A stretch of DNA of 64,000 nucleotides from Branchipolynoe longqiensis (taxonomy: Eukaryota; Annelida; Polychaeta; Phyllodocida; Polynoidae). The position numbers and the translations under genes were made by a program. The stretch lies in assembly GCA_030323885.1 (NCBI GenBank), contig CM059186.1, forward strand, positions 150,882,407 to 150,946,406. Reading direction: 5' to 3'. Position 1 is the stretch's first letter, and each line of letters starts with the position of its first letter. This document shows, one piece after another, positions 40,466 to 52,157 of this stretch. The notes under the pieces were generated by a model. The model was not told the DNA's origin and ran no database searches. It was given only the letters and a program-made list of their open reading frames with translations.

Positions 40466-40716
40466 AAGGCCAAATAACTATTTTTTAAATGATCGTCCTC
40501 GCCCGTATTTGAAAAATCCCCCACCCCCGATTTCTTTTCAAATTATTATTTGGTATTAAACTATTTAAAATGTGTCAGGCTAGCAGCACTTGGACTTTCA
40601 GAATACTGCGAGAGGGGGGGGGGGGGGCGGGGTACAATATTTAAAAAAAAACGCCCACCCAACCATGATTTGTGTGATCAAAAGGACGATCACCAACTTT
40701 TTTTTTATTTGGCCTA
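40466..40716. mobile_element. Inverted-repeat element with GGCCAAATAA termini
   Basis: GGCCAAATAACT...TGATCGTCCT at the left pairs with AGGACGATCACCAAC...TTATTTGGCC at the right. The interior has a G run. A related half-element lies at 57779-57865. It sits directly against the TTAA MITE that follows. Confidence 0.7.
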
Positions 40717-40722
40717 AATTAA

Positions 40723-41085
40723 AGTTGCCTAGTCCGATGGGGTATTTGTTTTTGGTGTCTGCCCGATTATTTCTAGATAAGTATATCAGATTGATCATTC
40801 TAATCTACCTTACATTAGCTTGAACTAACTGTTATTACAATTGACCAACTTGGAAGATAATTGGAGTGAAAACATGGTAAATTACTTTTGGCATGTACAC
40901 TGAAATGTTGGACATCAATAGCCTTCAGCAGTAACAGCTTCTATTAAATAGACTTAGTATTCCCTTTTATGCAGCAACAAATGTTTAATGAGTGCACTAC
41001 TATCTAAGTTGTACATGTAGATCAAATCAACATAAGTGTTTTGGTTTAGAGAATGCAATGAATGATTCCATCGGATTATGCGGCT
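40723..41085. mobile_element. Complete TTAA-flanked MITE, 363 bp
   Basis: TTAA lies on both sides (40719-40722, 41086-41089). The ends AGTTGCCTAGTCCGATGG and the reverse complement AGCCGCATAATCCGATGG are inverted. A TTAA duplication with no transposase suggests a piggyBac-type non-autonomous element, though short MITEs of other families can also use TTAA. This is the best reference copy in the window. Confidence 0.85.
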
Positions 41086-41089
41086 TTAA

Positions 41090-43420
41090 CAATGTACACA
41101 CCAGTTAAAACCTGTTATTTGCTTCGTGTTTTATTATTATTTTAGATTAGTGTTTGAATAATCTACCAATCCCATGATTTGCAGATCATGTGATAACCGA
41201 TACCATAGTAAACTATTCAGTGGAGCCTTTACCCCTGAGCTGCAGTAGCTAATTCACTGGAACAAAAGTTGTCACCATCATCGTTATCATCATCACCATC
41301 ATCATCATGCACAAGGACAATATAGAGAACACAAGCCATCCATCTCGTTAACTAATAGGTCCACAATAGGCCCTCTGTTCTTATCACGCGTACAGAGAGC
41401 ACGGCACGCGTCTACCACCAACAAACCCCGCAGGGGGCGCCACCACGACTGGTCACAGGGTGGCGGCGTCACCGCGCACGGGTTGTCCAGAAGGGGGCGC
41501 CACTACCACCACGCACACAGGTGTCAAGACACAGGGGAGGCGCCACGGCACGCTGGGCACCGGGACGGCGGGAGGAAGGTGTAGAAGGGGAAGGAGGGGA
41601 GGAAAGGGAAGGGAAGGAAATTAAGGGGGGAGGAAGAGGAAGGAATGGGGAAGGAAGAGGAAAGGAAGGAAGGGGGGAGGAAGAGGAAGGAATGGGGATG
41701 GAAGAGGAAAGGAAGGGGGGAGGAAGAGGAACGGAAGGAAGAGGAAATAGGGGAGGGTTGAAATAAGTGGAGGGATGGAGGGCTTGGGGCAGTCGTCTTG
41801 GACCAGTGGTTTCTCCTTATGGCACTACTTACCACAAAACAGGTCAAGTGAAGGGGATGGGTGGGTGCGGATGAAGGGTGTCACAGTGACAAGGGTTATG
41901 ACAATGGTGAAAGAAGACCAAGCTAAATTGGCGATAAATGTCGTCTGCTCTCAAGGGCACGCGTCCTCGACTGCTTGCCAAATCGTGGGTGGAGCATGAC
42001 ATAGTTCTGGAATGACCAATCCAGCGAAAGAAAGCTTCTCATTCTTATAATAATGTTTTTGGGTTTTTGGTCTTTGGCAAATATATAACAGAGGCCCCCA
42101 CCCCATGGTCATATTGAAAATAAATATCAATCGATAACAATGTGTGACAGTTCTTCACCCACAATTATTTTACTTAGCAGGATATAGGTCTGGTTATTTT
42201 GCTTTTTCTTGGATAATATATGATTATGATTATTACCTATTATTTGTTATCTAACTTATTAAAAAGCAAATTAATTTCAATGGTGGGCTCACGAAAAGGT
42301 GCGCAGAGAAACGCGACCACGAAAAGTGGGAAGTTGGCTTTCTCATCCAATTGGCTGTGAGTGTGCGTATGTGTGTGCGTGTGCAGCTTTCTGGGCAGGA
42401 GTCCATGGTGTGTGACAAGTTGATGGGTGTTGGTGCCGAAAGGAGGTCATTGCAACTCAAGCCTGACACACTATACAACACTACAACTGTGCACAGGAAA
42501 ACACAAGCAGCGACACAGGTGCCAGCAGAAAGAAAGAGAGAAAGGGAAAAGTAGCTAGAGATTTGATCCTGCTTTTACGGGTTGACCGATTAAATTCCCA
42601 TCCCAATGAGAGAAGAGCCGAAACAAGCAAAAGCAGAAAATAAATAAAGAAGAGACCGAAAAAAAAACCCACACACATACACATACCAAGGGGTTGATTT
42701 GTCTTGGAATTTAAGGAAAAGGTAGCTGGGGTAGGTTTGGATGGGGGAAGGGAGGAGTGTTTCCTAGAAAAGAATGGAGGAAAGGAAGCATTGGATTGGA
42801 TTGGATTGGACTGGAGGAAACTGGGAAGAGGGGATTGTGGGAAAGGGTGCGGGGAGATGCTGACAAAGGGGGGGGGGGGGGCCCCGATACCGACACCTCA
42901 CGAGGGACGCCCGAGTTCCTTCCAACCAACAGACGCTGCCCCCCCCCCCCCCCCCCCGCCATTACGGACGCCCTGTGGTGGGTGTGGGCCGACCTTGGCG
43001 CTAGTGTCGAAGTACACAATACGTTCTCGGCCCTCTCCCAAAGAGAGACAGAAGGTGAGAACAATAATGCAAGTGGAAACTTAAAACAAGAAGGAAACAT
43101 TTTATCTCTGAGATTGACCTCTCTACATGTGAGAGGTTTTTTGTATTCATAGTTACATACATGTATATATATATATATGTAAAACATATGTGTATCCATA
43201 GTAAAAACAATACACTTGCTGTATTTTTTTATTATTGATAATTACAAGAGCTGCAGGATGAACGTGGCGACGCGCGCGCATGCGCACGCTGCTCGCCATT
43301 AGGAGTACAACCGTCAGGTTCCATGCGGCCTGCTGGCACGTGCTGCATACGTCCCACTATTGTCCCCTCCCTTTAGTCGAAACACCTCCCAACTCGTTTT
43401 TGTTATTTTCTCCTCTTCCC
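41090..43420. other. Intergenic stretch with purine-rich and homopolymer runs
   Basis: A GGAA-rich polypurine run (41575-41765), paired G and C runs (42868-42881, 42938-42957) and a TA run (43157-43178). No gene recognised; long frames here follow the biased composition. GGCGCCAC repeats three times at about 41434-41540. Confidence 0.6.
43228..43233 (-). terminator. Candidate SPRED polyadenylation signal
   Basis: Minus-strand AATAAA about 810 bases beyond the SPRED stop codon. It is plausible for a 3' UTR, but no GU-rich element is obvious. Confidence 0.3.
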
Positions 43421-43427
43421 CCCTCCC

Positions 43428-43490
43428 CTCAACATCATCATCTTCTTCTTCATCATCATCGTCTTCGTCATCATCATCTTCTTCTTTAGG
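43428..43490. repeat. (CAT)n/(CTT)n microsatellite
   Basis: Mixed CAT and CTT triplets. Probably within the SPRED 3' UTR. Confidence 0.9.
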
Positions 43491-43707
43491 AACTCACATG
43501 ACAGAACGCGCTCCTTGTAACAAACCGGCCGCTGGTGGGGGCAGCAGCACAGGGAGCTGCCCGCCCAGCTGCCCGCCAAGGGTGGGGTGGGTCCTCTCCG
43601 CCCCCACAACCCAACCAAATACCCATACAACCGCGCCCTCATAAGCCCGGACCTCGTGCCTGTCCTTCGGCGGGCTGGGCTGAGCTGGTTTGGTCTGGGC
43701 TGAGGTG

Positions 43708-43870
43708 GGAATGGAAGGAAAAGGGAAGGAAGGGGAAGGAAAGGAAAGGAAAGGAAAGGAAAGGAAAGGAAAGGGAAGGGAAGGGCAGGGAATGGAATGG
43801 AAGGGAAGGGAAGGGCGGAGTGGAGCTAGGGGCTTGAGGCTGAGAGCTTGAGGCTGAGAGCTTGGGGCTG
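43708..43870. repeat. (GGAAA)n purine run and TTGAGGCTGAGAGC repeats
   Basis: GGAAAGGAAA units to 43820, then four copies of a GAGCTTGAGGCTGAG motif to about 43885. Probably in the SPRED 3' UTR. Confidence 0.9.
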
Positions 43871-44042
43871 AGGGCTTGGGGCTGGAAGAGCGGGGGCAGG
43901 GCAGGCAAAGAGCTCCTCCTCAGGACGGGCTGACGACGTGCCGACTCCCGGGGCTGCGGCCTGGCGGCGGCCCGGCCTCGTGCGGGGGCGCGGCCGGCCC
44001 GGGGCACACACAAGCACCATCTGCGCACCACGCCCGCCAGGG

Positions 44043-47000
44043 TCATGCCGCCTTGTGCCGCCCACCGCAGCAGCCGCACGCCACGCCGCACCGGTGGCAG
44101 GCCGTCAGCGGCCAGTAGCACCATAGACAGGGGACAAAGAGCGACAGGATTGTCAGGGCCGTCCATTTCTTACAGTTACTGTCGTCCGTGCTATCACAGA
44201 TACACGGGTGCCCGTAGTCGCCGTCCGCGTCCGCCATGCAGTGGTAGAGGATGCCGCGCGCACAGCAGATACAGGACACCTTCTCGGCACACTCCATCAC
44301 CTTGTCCGGGGCCTCCTCGCAGTTGCCCCGCGTGTTCTCGTCATGCACGAACATCTCGTGACAGTACACGCACCGCGACCGTTGGCTGAGCAACCGACCC
44401 GACTTCTCCTTTTTCGAGCGGTCTTTCTTCTTCTTCTTCTTCTTGTTGCTCTTGATGGGAAGCGGTGGCTGCGAGTTGAGCACGTCCAGGTTGTGCTTCT
44501 TGAGGCTGCTGATGGAGTCGCGCCGCTGCGGCGTCTTGCTGATGGAGTCTAACGTTGGGTAGCTGTACTCGTGCACGCTGGGCCGGTTGCGCGCGAACTG
44601 CACGTACGAGTAGTTCACCGCCATCTCGATGTTGTCGTCGCGCGCCGACCCTTCGGGCTTGATGCGCGGCGACGACCCGTTCTTGTCGACTTTCACCCAC
44701 ACGTCGTCCAAGCCACCACCGCCGCTGCCGCCGCCGCCCCGGCCATTGCTGACCGATTGCGGCTCGTTGCCCACCCTGCCGCGTGTGCTGCCCTTGTCGG
44801 CGGCGTGCTGCTGCTGGGACTGCTGCTGCTGCTTGCTGCGCGTGATGTAGTGCACGCGGTGTAGGTGGTGGTGGTTGGGGTTGGGGTTGGGGTTGGGGAA
44901 AGCCGGTACGCCGCCCCCGAACGGGTCGCCGGCCGGCAGGGCGGGCGACTGCGGCGTGGGGCTGCTTGTCGTCGTCGAGGCGGTCGATGCCGACTGGGAC
45001 GAGCTGTCCTTCCTGCCCAGTGGCAGGTCCAGGGTCTGCGGAGAAGAATGAACGAGGCTTATTGCGCGCGCACTCAGGGCCGGTGTGAGATAATATTCTG
45101 ACTCCCACAAATAAAGTGACCTTCCCCCCCCCCCCCCCCCGCAAGTCACTTTATTATGGATAATAAAGCGGCTCCCCTTATCATATTGTCAATGTAGGTC
45201 AATGGATCTTTGCGGTGGGTTAGGGGATATGTCAACTGTTATCTCAACAATTATTTAAAGACATGACACTCAATTTCATATATGTTTGTCTGTTTGTTGT
45301 TCTTTTATGTCCTAGCAACATCTAAGGTCATATCAGGACGGGTACCAACTTGTGACAATTTCATAAGTCATTCGTTTGAGGGGTGGGATTTGAACTCCCA
45401 ACCTTCCACATGGGAAGTCTGCTTTACCGATTCAGCTACTGCATCCGGTCTTTTTCATGTATGGTGATGTATGTGTGGACGGATATTATAGAAGATGGCT
45501 TGTTTGGAATAGAAATTTTGTGTTATATGTCTTTGTGATTCTTATAACCAAAAGTAACAATCAATTCATATTAGAAAAGAATTAAACATTTACTAAAAGA
45601 AACTTGATGGTGAGTCAAAATATGATAGGGGAGTCGTTTTATTATGGAAAATAAAGTGACTGGGGAGTCACCTTATTATGCGAGTCAGAATATTATCTTT
45701 CAACGATCAGCTTTCAGGGTTCGGGTCCACGCACCACATTCTCACATCAGTGTGTTAGTGTTACACTGAATGTTGCCATAGCAACTAAACATTCAGTTTG
45801 AATTGCCACATTATTACATTACATTACATTAATCATTGCTATAGCAACCAAATTCTGATTTCGAATACCCATGCCAATGTTTGACATGAACCATCGCTGT
45901 AGCAGCATCCGCATCTTGGAATTTGAATTGTCAGTTCATTACGTTAATCATTCTTATAACGTCTAAATTTTGAATTTTAATTCCATCTTAGCGAGTCTTT
46001 ATCATGAGTTTGAAATCTCATCTCAGTGTGTTTCATTACTTGTCGGTGGAACAACCGAATCTTGAGTCTGAATTTGCGGTGTGTGCTAGCATTAACTGCC
46101 GCTGTAGCAAGCACAATTTTGAATTTCAAGTCATTAACCGTTCGTGTAGCGACTAAATAAAGTTTGATTTCCCACACTGGTGTATCTTATTAACTGCCAG
46201 TGTAGCGATTAAATAGAGTTTGACTTCCCACACTGGTTTTTTTCATTAACCATCAGTGTAGCGACTAAATAGAGTTTGCCTTCCCACACTGGTGTATCTC
46301 ATTAACTGTCAGTGTAGTGACTAAATAGAGCTTGACTTCCCACACTAGTGTATCTCATTAACCGTCAGTGTAGTGACTAAGTACAGTTTGACTTCCCACA
46401 CTGGTGTATCTTATTAAAAGCCAGTGTAGCGACTAAATAGAGTTTGACTTCCCACACTGGTGTATCTCATTAACCGCCAATGTAGCGACTAAATAGAGCT
46501 TGACTTCCCACACTAGTGTATCTCATTAACCGTCAGTGTAGCGACTAAGTACATTTTGACTTCCCACACTGGTGTATCTCATTAAAAGCCAGTGTAGCGA
46601 CTAAATAGAGTTTGACTTCCCACACTGGTGTATCTCATTAACCGTCAGTGTAGTGACTAAATAGAGATTGACTTCCCACACTGGTGTATTTCATTAACCG
46701 TCACTGTAGCGACTAAATAGAGTTTGACTTCCCACACTGGTGTATTTCATTAACCGTCACTGTAGCGACTAAATAAAGTTTGACTTCCCACACTGGTGTA
46801 TCTCATTAAAAGCCAGTGTAGCGACTAAATAGAGTTTGACTTCCCACACTGGTGTATCTCATTAACCGTCAGTGTAGCGACTAAATAGAGTTTGACTTCC
46901 CACACTGATCTATCTCTTTAGCAGTCAGGGTAGTGACTAAATAGAGTTTGACTTCCCACACTGATGTATCTCTTTAGCAGTCAGGGTAGCGAGTAAACAG

Positions 47001-47119
47001 ATACTTCCCACACCAGTCATGGATGACGGGCGAGGCAGTTCACACTGCTCCTGTACTCACCATAAACACTTCATCGTCTCCCACATCTAGATCGTTAGTG
47101 TTGGAGTTGTCGGGAGACC
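44043..47119 (-). CDS. SPRED: SPRED (Sprouty-related EVH1) gene, last two exons
   Basis: SPRED proteins are membrane-associated inhibitors of Ras-Raf-ERK signalling; their EVH1 domain recruits neurofibromin. Here only the C-terminal 349 residues are seen. The penultimate exon is 47119-47061 (19 full codons, SPDNSNTNDLDVGDDEVFM; acceptor TCTATTGCAG, donor GTGAGT). The last exon is 45035-44043 (acceptor TTCTTCTCCGCAG; stop at 44045-44043). The last exon holds a Gln-, Ser- and Gly-rich linker, a YVQF...EYSYPTLDSIS block that may be the Kit-binding region, and a lysine run. Residues 241-349 are a complete Sprouty domain (CVYCHEMFVHDENTRGNC ... CHRCGVACGCCGGRHKAA). The acidic GDDEVF segment is also SPRED-like and separates this from plain Sprouty genes, which lack it. 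EVH1 exons should lie at higher coordinates but were not found. Confidence 0.93.
45089..45697. mobile_element. Inverted-repeat element beside the SPRED acceptor
   Basis: GATAATATTCTGACTC at 45089 is exactly inverted at 45682-45697, and the similarity continues inside (AAAGTGAC...TTTATTATGG). It contains a truncated SINE (45286-45450) and a 19-base C run at 45124. One end lies about 50 bases from the last SPRED exon. Confidence 0.8.
45286..45450 (-). mobile_element. tRNA-derived SINE with internal deletion
   Basis: The tail (TATGTCCTAGCAACATCTAAGG) joins almost directly to the head (GATTTGAACTCCCAACC, A-box side GAATCGGT on minus). The central body is missing. Confidence 0.8.
45698..46130 (-). 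other. SPRED intron, diverged edge of the minisatellite
   Basis: Contains decayed repeat-like phrases (TTGAATTGCCA, CATTAATCATTGCTATAGCAACC) that resemble the array which follows. No exon signals. Confidence 0.5.
46130..47015. repeat. Minisatellite of about 56 bp, about 16 units, in SPRED intron
   Basis: Units of the form GACTTCCCACACTGGTGTATCTCATTAACCGTCAGTGTAGCGACTAAATAGAGTTT. It ends about 45 bases from the penultimate exon's donor. Confidence 0.95.
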
Positions 47120-47242
47120 CTGCAATAGACAATCAGACGTCGAGTTAAATCTCAGAAGTCACAATCGCAAACAAAATGCCCAGAGCAGACAAGTAAGCCC
47201 TGGGATTGCTTCCACCGGAGACATGCTACCTAAACGTGAGGT

Positions 47243-47292
47243 TGGTTGTTCGAGTTTAACGTCCTGGCAACGTCTAAGGTCATGGAGTACTG
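47243..47292 (-). repeat. SINE tail fragment
   Basis: GTTTAACGTCCTGGCAACGTCTAAGGTCA only. Confidence 0.8.
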
Positions 47293-47479
47293 GGCAAAAC
47301 GTGAGCATGTCTTTAACCACGGGCGGCGTGGTAGGGTGTTCATGAGCTTAAAATTAATACAACAAAAACAACAACAAACCTACAAAAACAACAAAACACA
47401 ACGCATATCACCATGGTAATTGTAATATAAGTGAGATGCTCTTTATTTATTATTCAAATGTTCAATCCATTCGCCATCC

Positions 47480-47790
47480 CAGTGATGTATTTAAAGTGAT
47501 TTAATTTCTTTTCTATTATTGTAATAGATTTATTAAGTTTAGTCTCCGAATATTATTATCATAAATTGATTAAGTTTATTTTGCAGATAGGATTGTCAAA
47601 CTTATTAATTTTACTTTCCAGATATTATTATAGGAAATTTATTAATTTTACTCTCCAGATATTATTATCTTAAATTTATTAAGTTTATTCTCCAGATATT
47701 ATTGTCATACATTTATGGTTTATTCCCCCAGATATGATTGTAATAGATTTATTAAGTTTATTCCCCGTTATATCATTGTCTCATGACCGA
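47480..47790. repeat. AT-rich minisatellite of about 40 bp, about seven units
   Basis: Units of the form AGATATTATTGTCATAAATTTATTAAGTTTATTCTCC. Confidence 0.85.
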
Positions 47791-49970
47791 AATAGGTTCC
47801 ACTCCTATGTTTTGTGTGATTGCTCCCAAATCCCATTTTAAAGGGGCAGTAACACCACCAAAACCCCTTGAATTATTCCTAATTATTACAACCAAATATG
47901 ACTAGCCACTTTCTGTAGGAGTTATTTAAGGCCCAGCCATGGTCTGAGAGTCTCTGTGGAAAACTGTGTCATTCAGCTGTAAGGACTGTGTGACGTCACA
48001 GAAGTATTAATAATAAATAACCATTGGGTACTGGGCACACCAATCTTGACCTAGTGGGTTCAAGTTCAAATAGCCCACTCTAAATGTGATCTTTCATTCA
48101 CATAAATCACATATTCATGTGAAAAATACATGGTGAAATCACGTGACCAAATGAAGACAAAATTAAACCATCTTTTCTTTTGTTTTCGCTTTAAAAAAAA
48201 ACACAAAAAAAACACCCATTTTGAGGCAATCAAAGGAAAGATTAGAATTAATATAATTTAACCAAGCCTGTTCTTTTCCCAGGACTTGCATTAACACCCT
48301 ACATTCCTTAACAAAATAAATCTTGCACGGACAGAATAACTATGCTCTGGGTTTGGAATCAGAACAATACATCCGTCCTTACACATGGAATTCAAGGCTT
48401 TTCAATAGGAATTCAAGATTATTCTCATTGCGATTTCAGGAAAAACAACAATGGCGAATGGCGATTTCAGACTAATTTAGATCAGTGGGGACAGTTTAAT
48501 GGAATTCGAAGGCTTTTCAAGACAAAGTACCCAAAATAGGTTAAATTCAAGGCTTTTCAAGGCCTTGAAATGGGGGAAATGAAGTTCAAGACTTTTCAAG
48601 ACTACGGATTCTAGCATTTTGGGGGGGGGGGGGGAGAAAAGAAAAGAAGAATTGTTACAGTCATCACTTGTCGTCTTGCACTAAGCAGCGGGAGCTGGTT
48701 GGGAGGGTGATGCCGAGTAAAATGGTCGGGCTGTGAGGCGGTGGCAGTTGCTACCACAAGTTCTATGAGAGGAGCTTATAGTCACAAAATTCACATAGAG
48801 CCTATGAGAATATACAGAGCAACCAGTCGAGTCAGTCTGAGCAACCACAGTCATAACAGTATGCACACTGCAGGAAACATGACATCTTTCAAAGTATTAT
48901 TTTTCAGTCTCCTCTTGCCAACTTTTGGAAAATCTCTGGACTGAAAATAGAGGGGGCGGGGTATGTAGGTTTGTATATAAAAATATGTATACATTATTTT
49001 AAAATATATGTATACATGTATATATAAATATGTCTTCATATATGTATAGACATGTTTACAAATGTATATATGTATACATATATACATATACGTGTATACA
49101 TCTATTTATATATGGGGCTACTTAAGAAGTGGGCGTCGGTGTGCTGCTATGGCAACACTGAGGAGGCGATCTACGGTAGCGCGTTACAATGAACTGTCCT
49201 TGGTTATCTTAAACATTTAAAAAAAAAGAAGAGAACCTGATAATACAAAAATTAAAAAAAAAAATGGCACACAATCCTTCTGAAAATTAAACACCTATGG
49301 GATGGACACAGTATAAAGAACTCTGTAAAACAAATATTCCTTTTTTGTTGTCGTTAAACACACACACATAAAAAATAGCCCCAAACCCGATTGACCAGGG
49401 TTATAGATAAAAGTACAAAATTGAACATGCTTCGTAGTTTTCGGTTGAACCAATACTGACCCCTTTAAAGGCTACCGAAACGGTTTCTGACATCTTTATT
49501 GCTTTATTAAAATTTTGTTCTCTCCAAAAAATCGAAATGAAATATGATTAATTATGATTCGCCATATTTATTTAGCAAAAAAACAAAAAATAAGGAACAC
49601 TTGCGTCCATGTGAGTAAGTTGGGACCTCAAAGGATGTGGCACATGAACTTATAAGGAACACTTTCAGCAGACGACATACAGATGACCCACACTGGGGCG
49701 GGAAGGAGACAAGTGTATGAGGTACGATAACCACGTGGGGTGGGGGTGGGGGGGGGGGGGACACACAGGACACAGCGTCTATTACTTCTCGGTAGATGAC
49801 CTTTAAAGAGTCCGGATTCCCAACCAAATGATTCAAGCGAAACTTACCAAACAGAAATCCAAGAAGCAGCGACGACAGAAATGAGAAGAAAACAATGCAT
49901 CTTGTTAAGATTCAGTAGTAAGAGACGGTGGTGTCATCAGTAAACTAGCTTCTCCCACATTACCGCCAAC
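47791..49970. other. SPRED upstream intron or intergenic DNA, no exon recognised
   Basis: Contains repeated CAAGGCTTTTCAA phrases (48390-48600), a G run at 48622, TATG-rich runs (48960-49115) and a G-rich run near 49741-49760. I searched the minus strand for EVH1 landmarks such as HHW and FGLTFQ and saw none. Confidence 0.55.
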
Positions 49971-49974
49971 ATAT

Positions 49975-50085
49975 ATATACATAATATATATATATCTACT
50001 GAGGTATACTAAGTGTAATAATATATAAATAAAAATAAATAATATATGTAATACATATATAACATCTATATAATACATAACATGT
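49975..50085. repeat. (TA)-rich microsatellite
   Basis: TATATA and AATAATATAT units adjoining the MITE that follows. Confidence 0.9.
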
Positions 50086-50348
50086 ATATGAGACTCTCAA
50101 AAGGTGCTAAGCAATATGGGACAAAACTTTGTCCATTGTAACGATCAACATACTATCTGCTTATGCATTTGCTCAGGATAAACTGATTTGTTTTTTACAT
50201 GGTGTTTCATAATCCCAATAGAATACATATTGATTTGAAGCAAATGTCCTTGTGTTTTCAGTGTAACTGTTTCTGTGCTGTTTTGTGTCAATCGTTACAA
50301 TGGACAAAAAAAAGAAGAGTTATCACCTTTTGAGACAGGCTCATATAT
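50086..50348. mobile_element. MITE with TCTCAAAAGGTGCTAA termini, copy 2
   Basis: Opposite orientation to 18035-18292 and highly similar along its length (ATGGTGTTTCATAATCCC, ATGCATTTGCTCAGGATAAAC). TA-rich on both sides, fitting insertion at TA. Confidence 0.85.
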
Positions 50349-50528
50349 ATAATATATTATATATATGTAGTATAGTTATACGAGTCTTACCTGGTACAGA
50401 TGATAGATAACTGGTGTTTTCCCGAGGTACTAGCCTCGGATAGTCATGGGTCAGGGAGAAGGAAGCACATCCGGGTCCAGCAATCTTTCACATACAGATA
50501 AAAAATTATCTCAATATTATATGGATAC

Positions 50529-50990
50529 TTAAGTGTTTCCGTTTTGGCACAAGCAAACGTGATAGTCGTGGTAGGGTAGGGTGGTGTCAATAAAAAAAAC
50601 CAGAAACTTCAATTTCTTTGTTGGTATCAAAAATGATTTAGTTTCATATATGTAGAAACCTAACCTCTTAAAAGTCTCACATAGTTTGTCTATTGCTGTT
50701 TGACAATGTTGTTGTGTTTGTGCAACAATAAATGAGTCATCGATATAAGGAAACATAACGTGTCCCTTCCTAGCGATGTGGGAAAAAATTGGTTTAAGTT
50801 AACCTTGTGAAAATGCGTGGGGCACAAGCTAGACCATTTGGCATACAAGTGAACTCATAAAGTTCATCATTCCAACAAAACCTGAGAAACTTCCAATCGG
50901 GTTTGTAAATCGGTACTGTATAGTATGCATCCCTGAGATCCACTGGCCAGCCACGAGTCTTACATTACTAAGTCTCTAGCTGTTTCTAGC
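50529..50990 (-). pseudogene. DIRS-like reverse transcriptase remnant
   Basis: Two pieces in different frames. About 50980-50800 encodes VDLRDAYYTVPIYKPDW and FTCMPNGLACAPRIF, the first catalytic Asp and the PxGL region. 50756-50529 has FPYIDDSFIVAQTQQ, the Y-I-D-D active site, then LGFYIYETKSFLIPT. The frame is lost between them and after VFFIDT. RT would copy the element RNA; this copy cannot. Confidence 0.85.
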
Positions 50991-51257
50991 GAAAACATTT
51001 TGAAATGTTTATACTCCACTAGTTTGCTTAACCTTGTCCAAAATTAGTCTGATATCCTCATTTGGTTTGGGTCTCGTGAAAATATTCTAGATAAATTCCC
51101 CAGCCACATGAAGTGCTGGCTCTATAATGCCTTTTTCACAAAATTTTAGGACTTGGATCATTTAACGCCTCACGTTCTGAAACATCAAAATGATATGGAA
51201 AGGGTATGGTCTCCTCCATGAGTGGTATTCCAATTCCTTCCGCTAAGTTAAGGATAG

Positions 51258-52157
51258 TTAGATTTTCAGTATGTTACTCCATTCCGATAAACAATTGTTG
51301 ATGATACCAGCCTTAAACGCGCTTACTGGAGTCTGCGTTGCCACTTCTACTTGTTCCCTGGGTGGGGGAACGGCTTCTGCACAGTGAACTCCCTCTTGAA
51401 GGGTCTGTCCCGTCGTTCCACCCGAACGACTGCCTCTGGCCCCTTCCCTTGGCCTGATAGCCATAGTTGTTTCCGAACCGGCCTCCTAAACCGTCTGTAT
51501 GAAAGGAAATTGCTGGTCGCTGTCAACAGCGCAATTCCCCCATCCATTTCCTCACACAGGGAGGAGAACTTATTCTCTGTCATCATTCTATTCGCAATTG
51601 GCTTAATAGCTGACAAAGCTGCTAGTACACCCTTGGGTACTGTGTGCAGGACTCCCTCAAACTTCTTGCGGTCCTCGTTGAGTTTCACTTCGGCGTCCAT
51701 CTCTTTGATGGCCGACTCCGGGATGCCTTTAATCCCCGTGAACCTCTCCGCCAGCTTCATAATAACCTCTGCTGGCTTTAAGGTATGGAAGTGGCCCTGA
51801 ATGGTCTTCGGCATCATGGTGGTGGTCTGGATCTTCTTCCTTTTGAGAACCTTGATCTTCTTGACCCCCTTCCCACTTAGTTTGACATACTTGCCTGCCT
51901 GTTCGGTCTCAGAGTCCGAACTTGAGCTGCACCAGCCGCATGACCCGTTCATCTAGGTCAGCCGGCCCGGCCTCTGAGCCCCCCACCTCCCCAGAATCCC
52001 TTTGTTCTGGTGACCTTTGTACCCGTAATGGCGGTGATGGGTCTTCGTCTTCTCTAACCTCTCGAGGTGTGTCAGCCTTACTCCACTTCGTAGCCATCGC
52101 TGGGATACCCAAAACCAAAAGGTTAGGTATCCTTCGAGGTGAACATGACACAGGCAA
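51258..52157 (-). pseudogene. DIRS-like gag remnant with a frame break
   Basis: Begins MATKWSKADTPREVREDEDP (ATG at 52097-52095), an acidic, Ser-rich N-terminus. After a frame shift near 51930 it continues as SSSSDSETEQAGKYVK and a lysine-rich helical region (KKIKVLKRKK) to about 51347, followed by a basic Arg-rich tail in another frame. First-ORF proteins of DIRS elements are poorly conserved, so the gag label rests on position before RT. Confidence 0.6.

Noticed and set aside
42704..43199. Open frames of 126-162 codons on both strands
   Set aside because: Driven by paired G and C runs; no domain, no codon pattern, no splice context.
44341..45144. 267-codon minus frame overlapping SPRED
   Set aside because: It is a shifted reading of the SPRED last exon; only the frame ending in the Sprouty domain has family similarity.
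45036..45149. In-frame extension of the SPRED last exon upstream of 45035
   Set aside because: A consensus acceptor (TTCTTCTCCGCAG) sits exactly at 45036 and the upstream residues derive from the inverted-repeat element and a C run.
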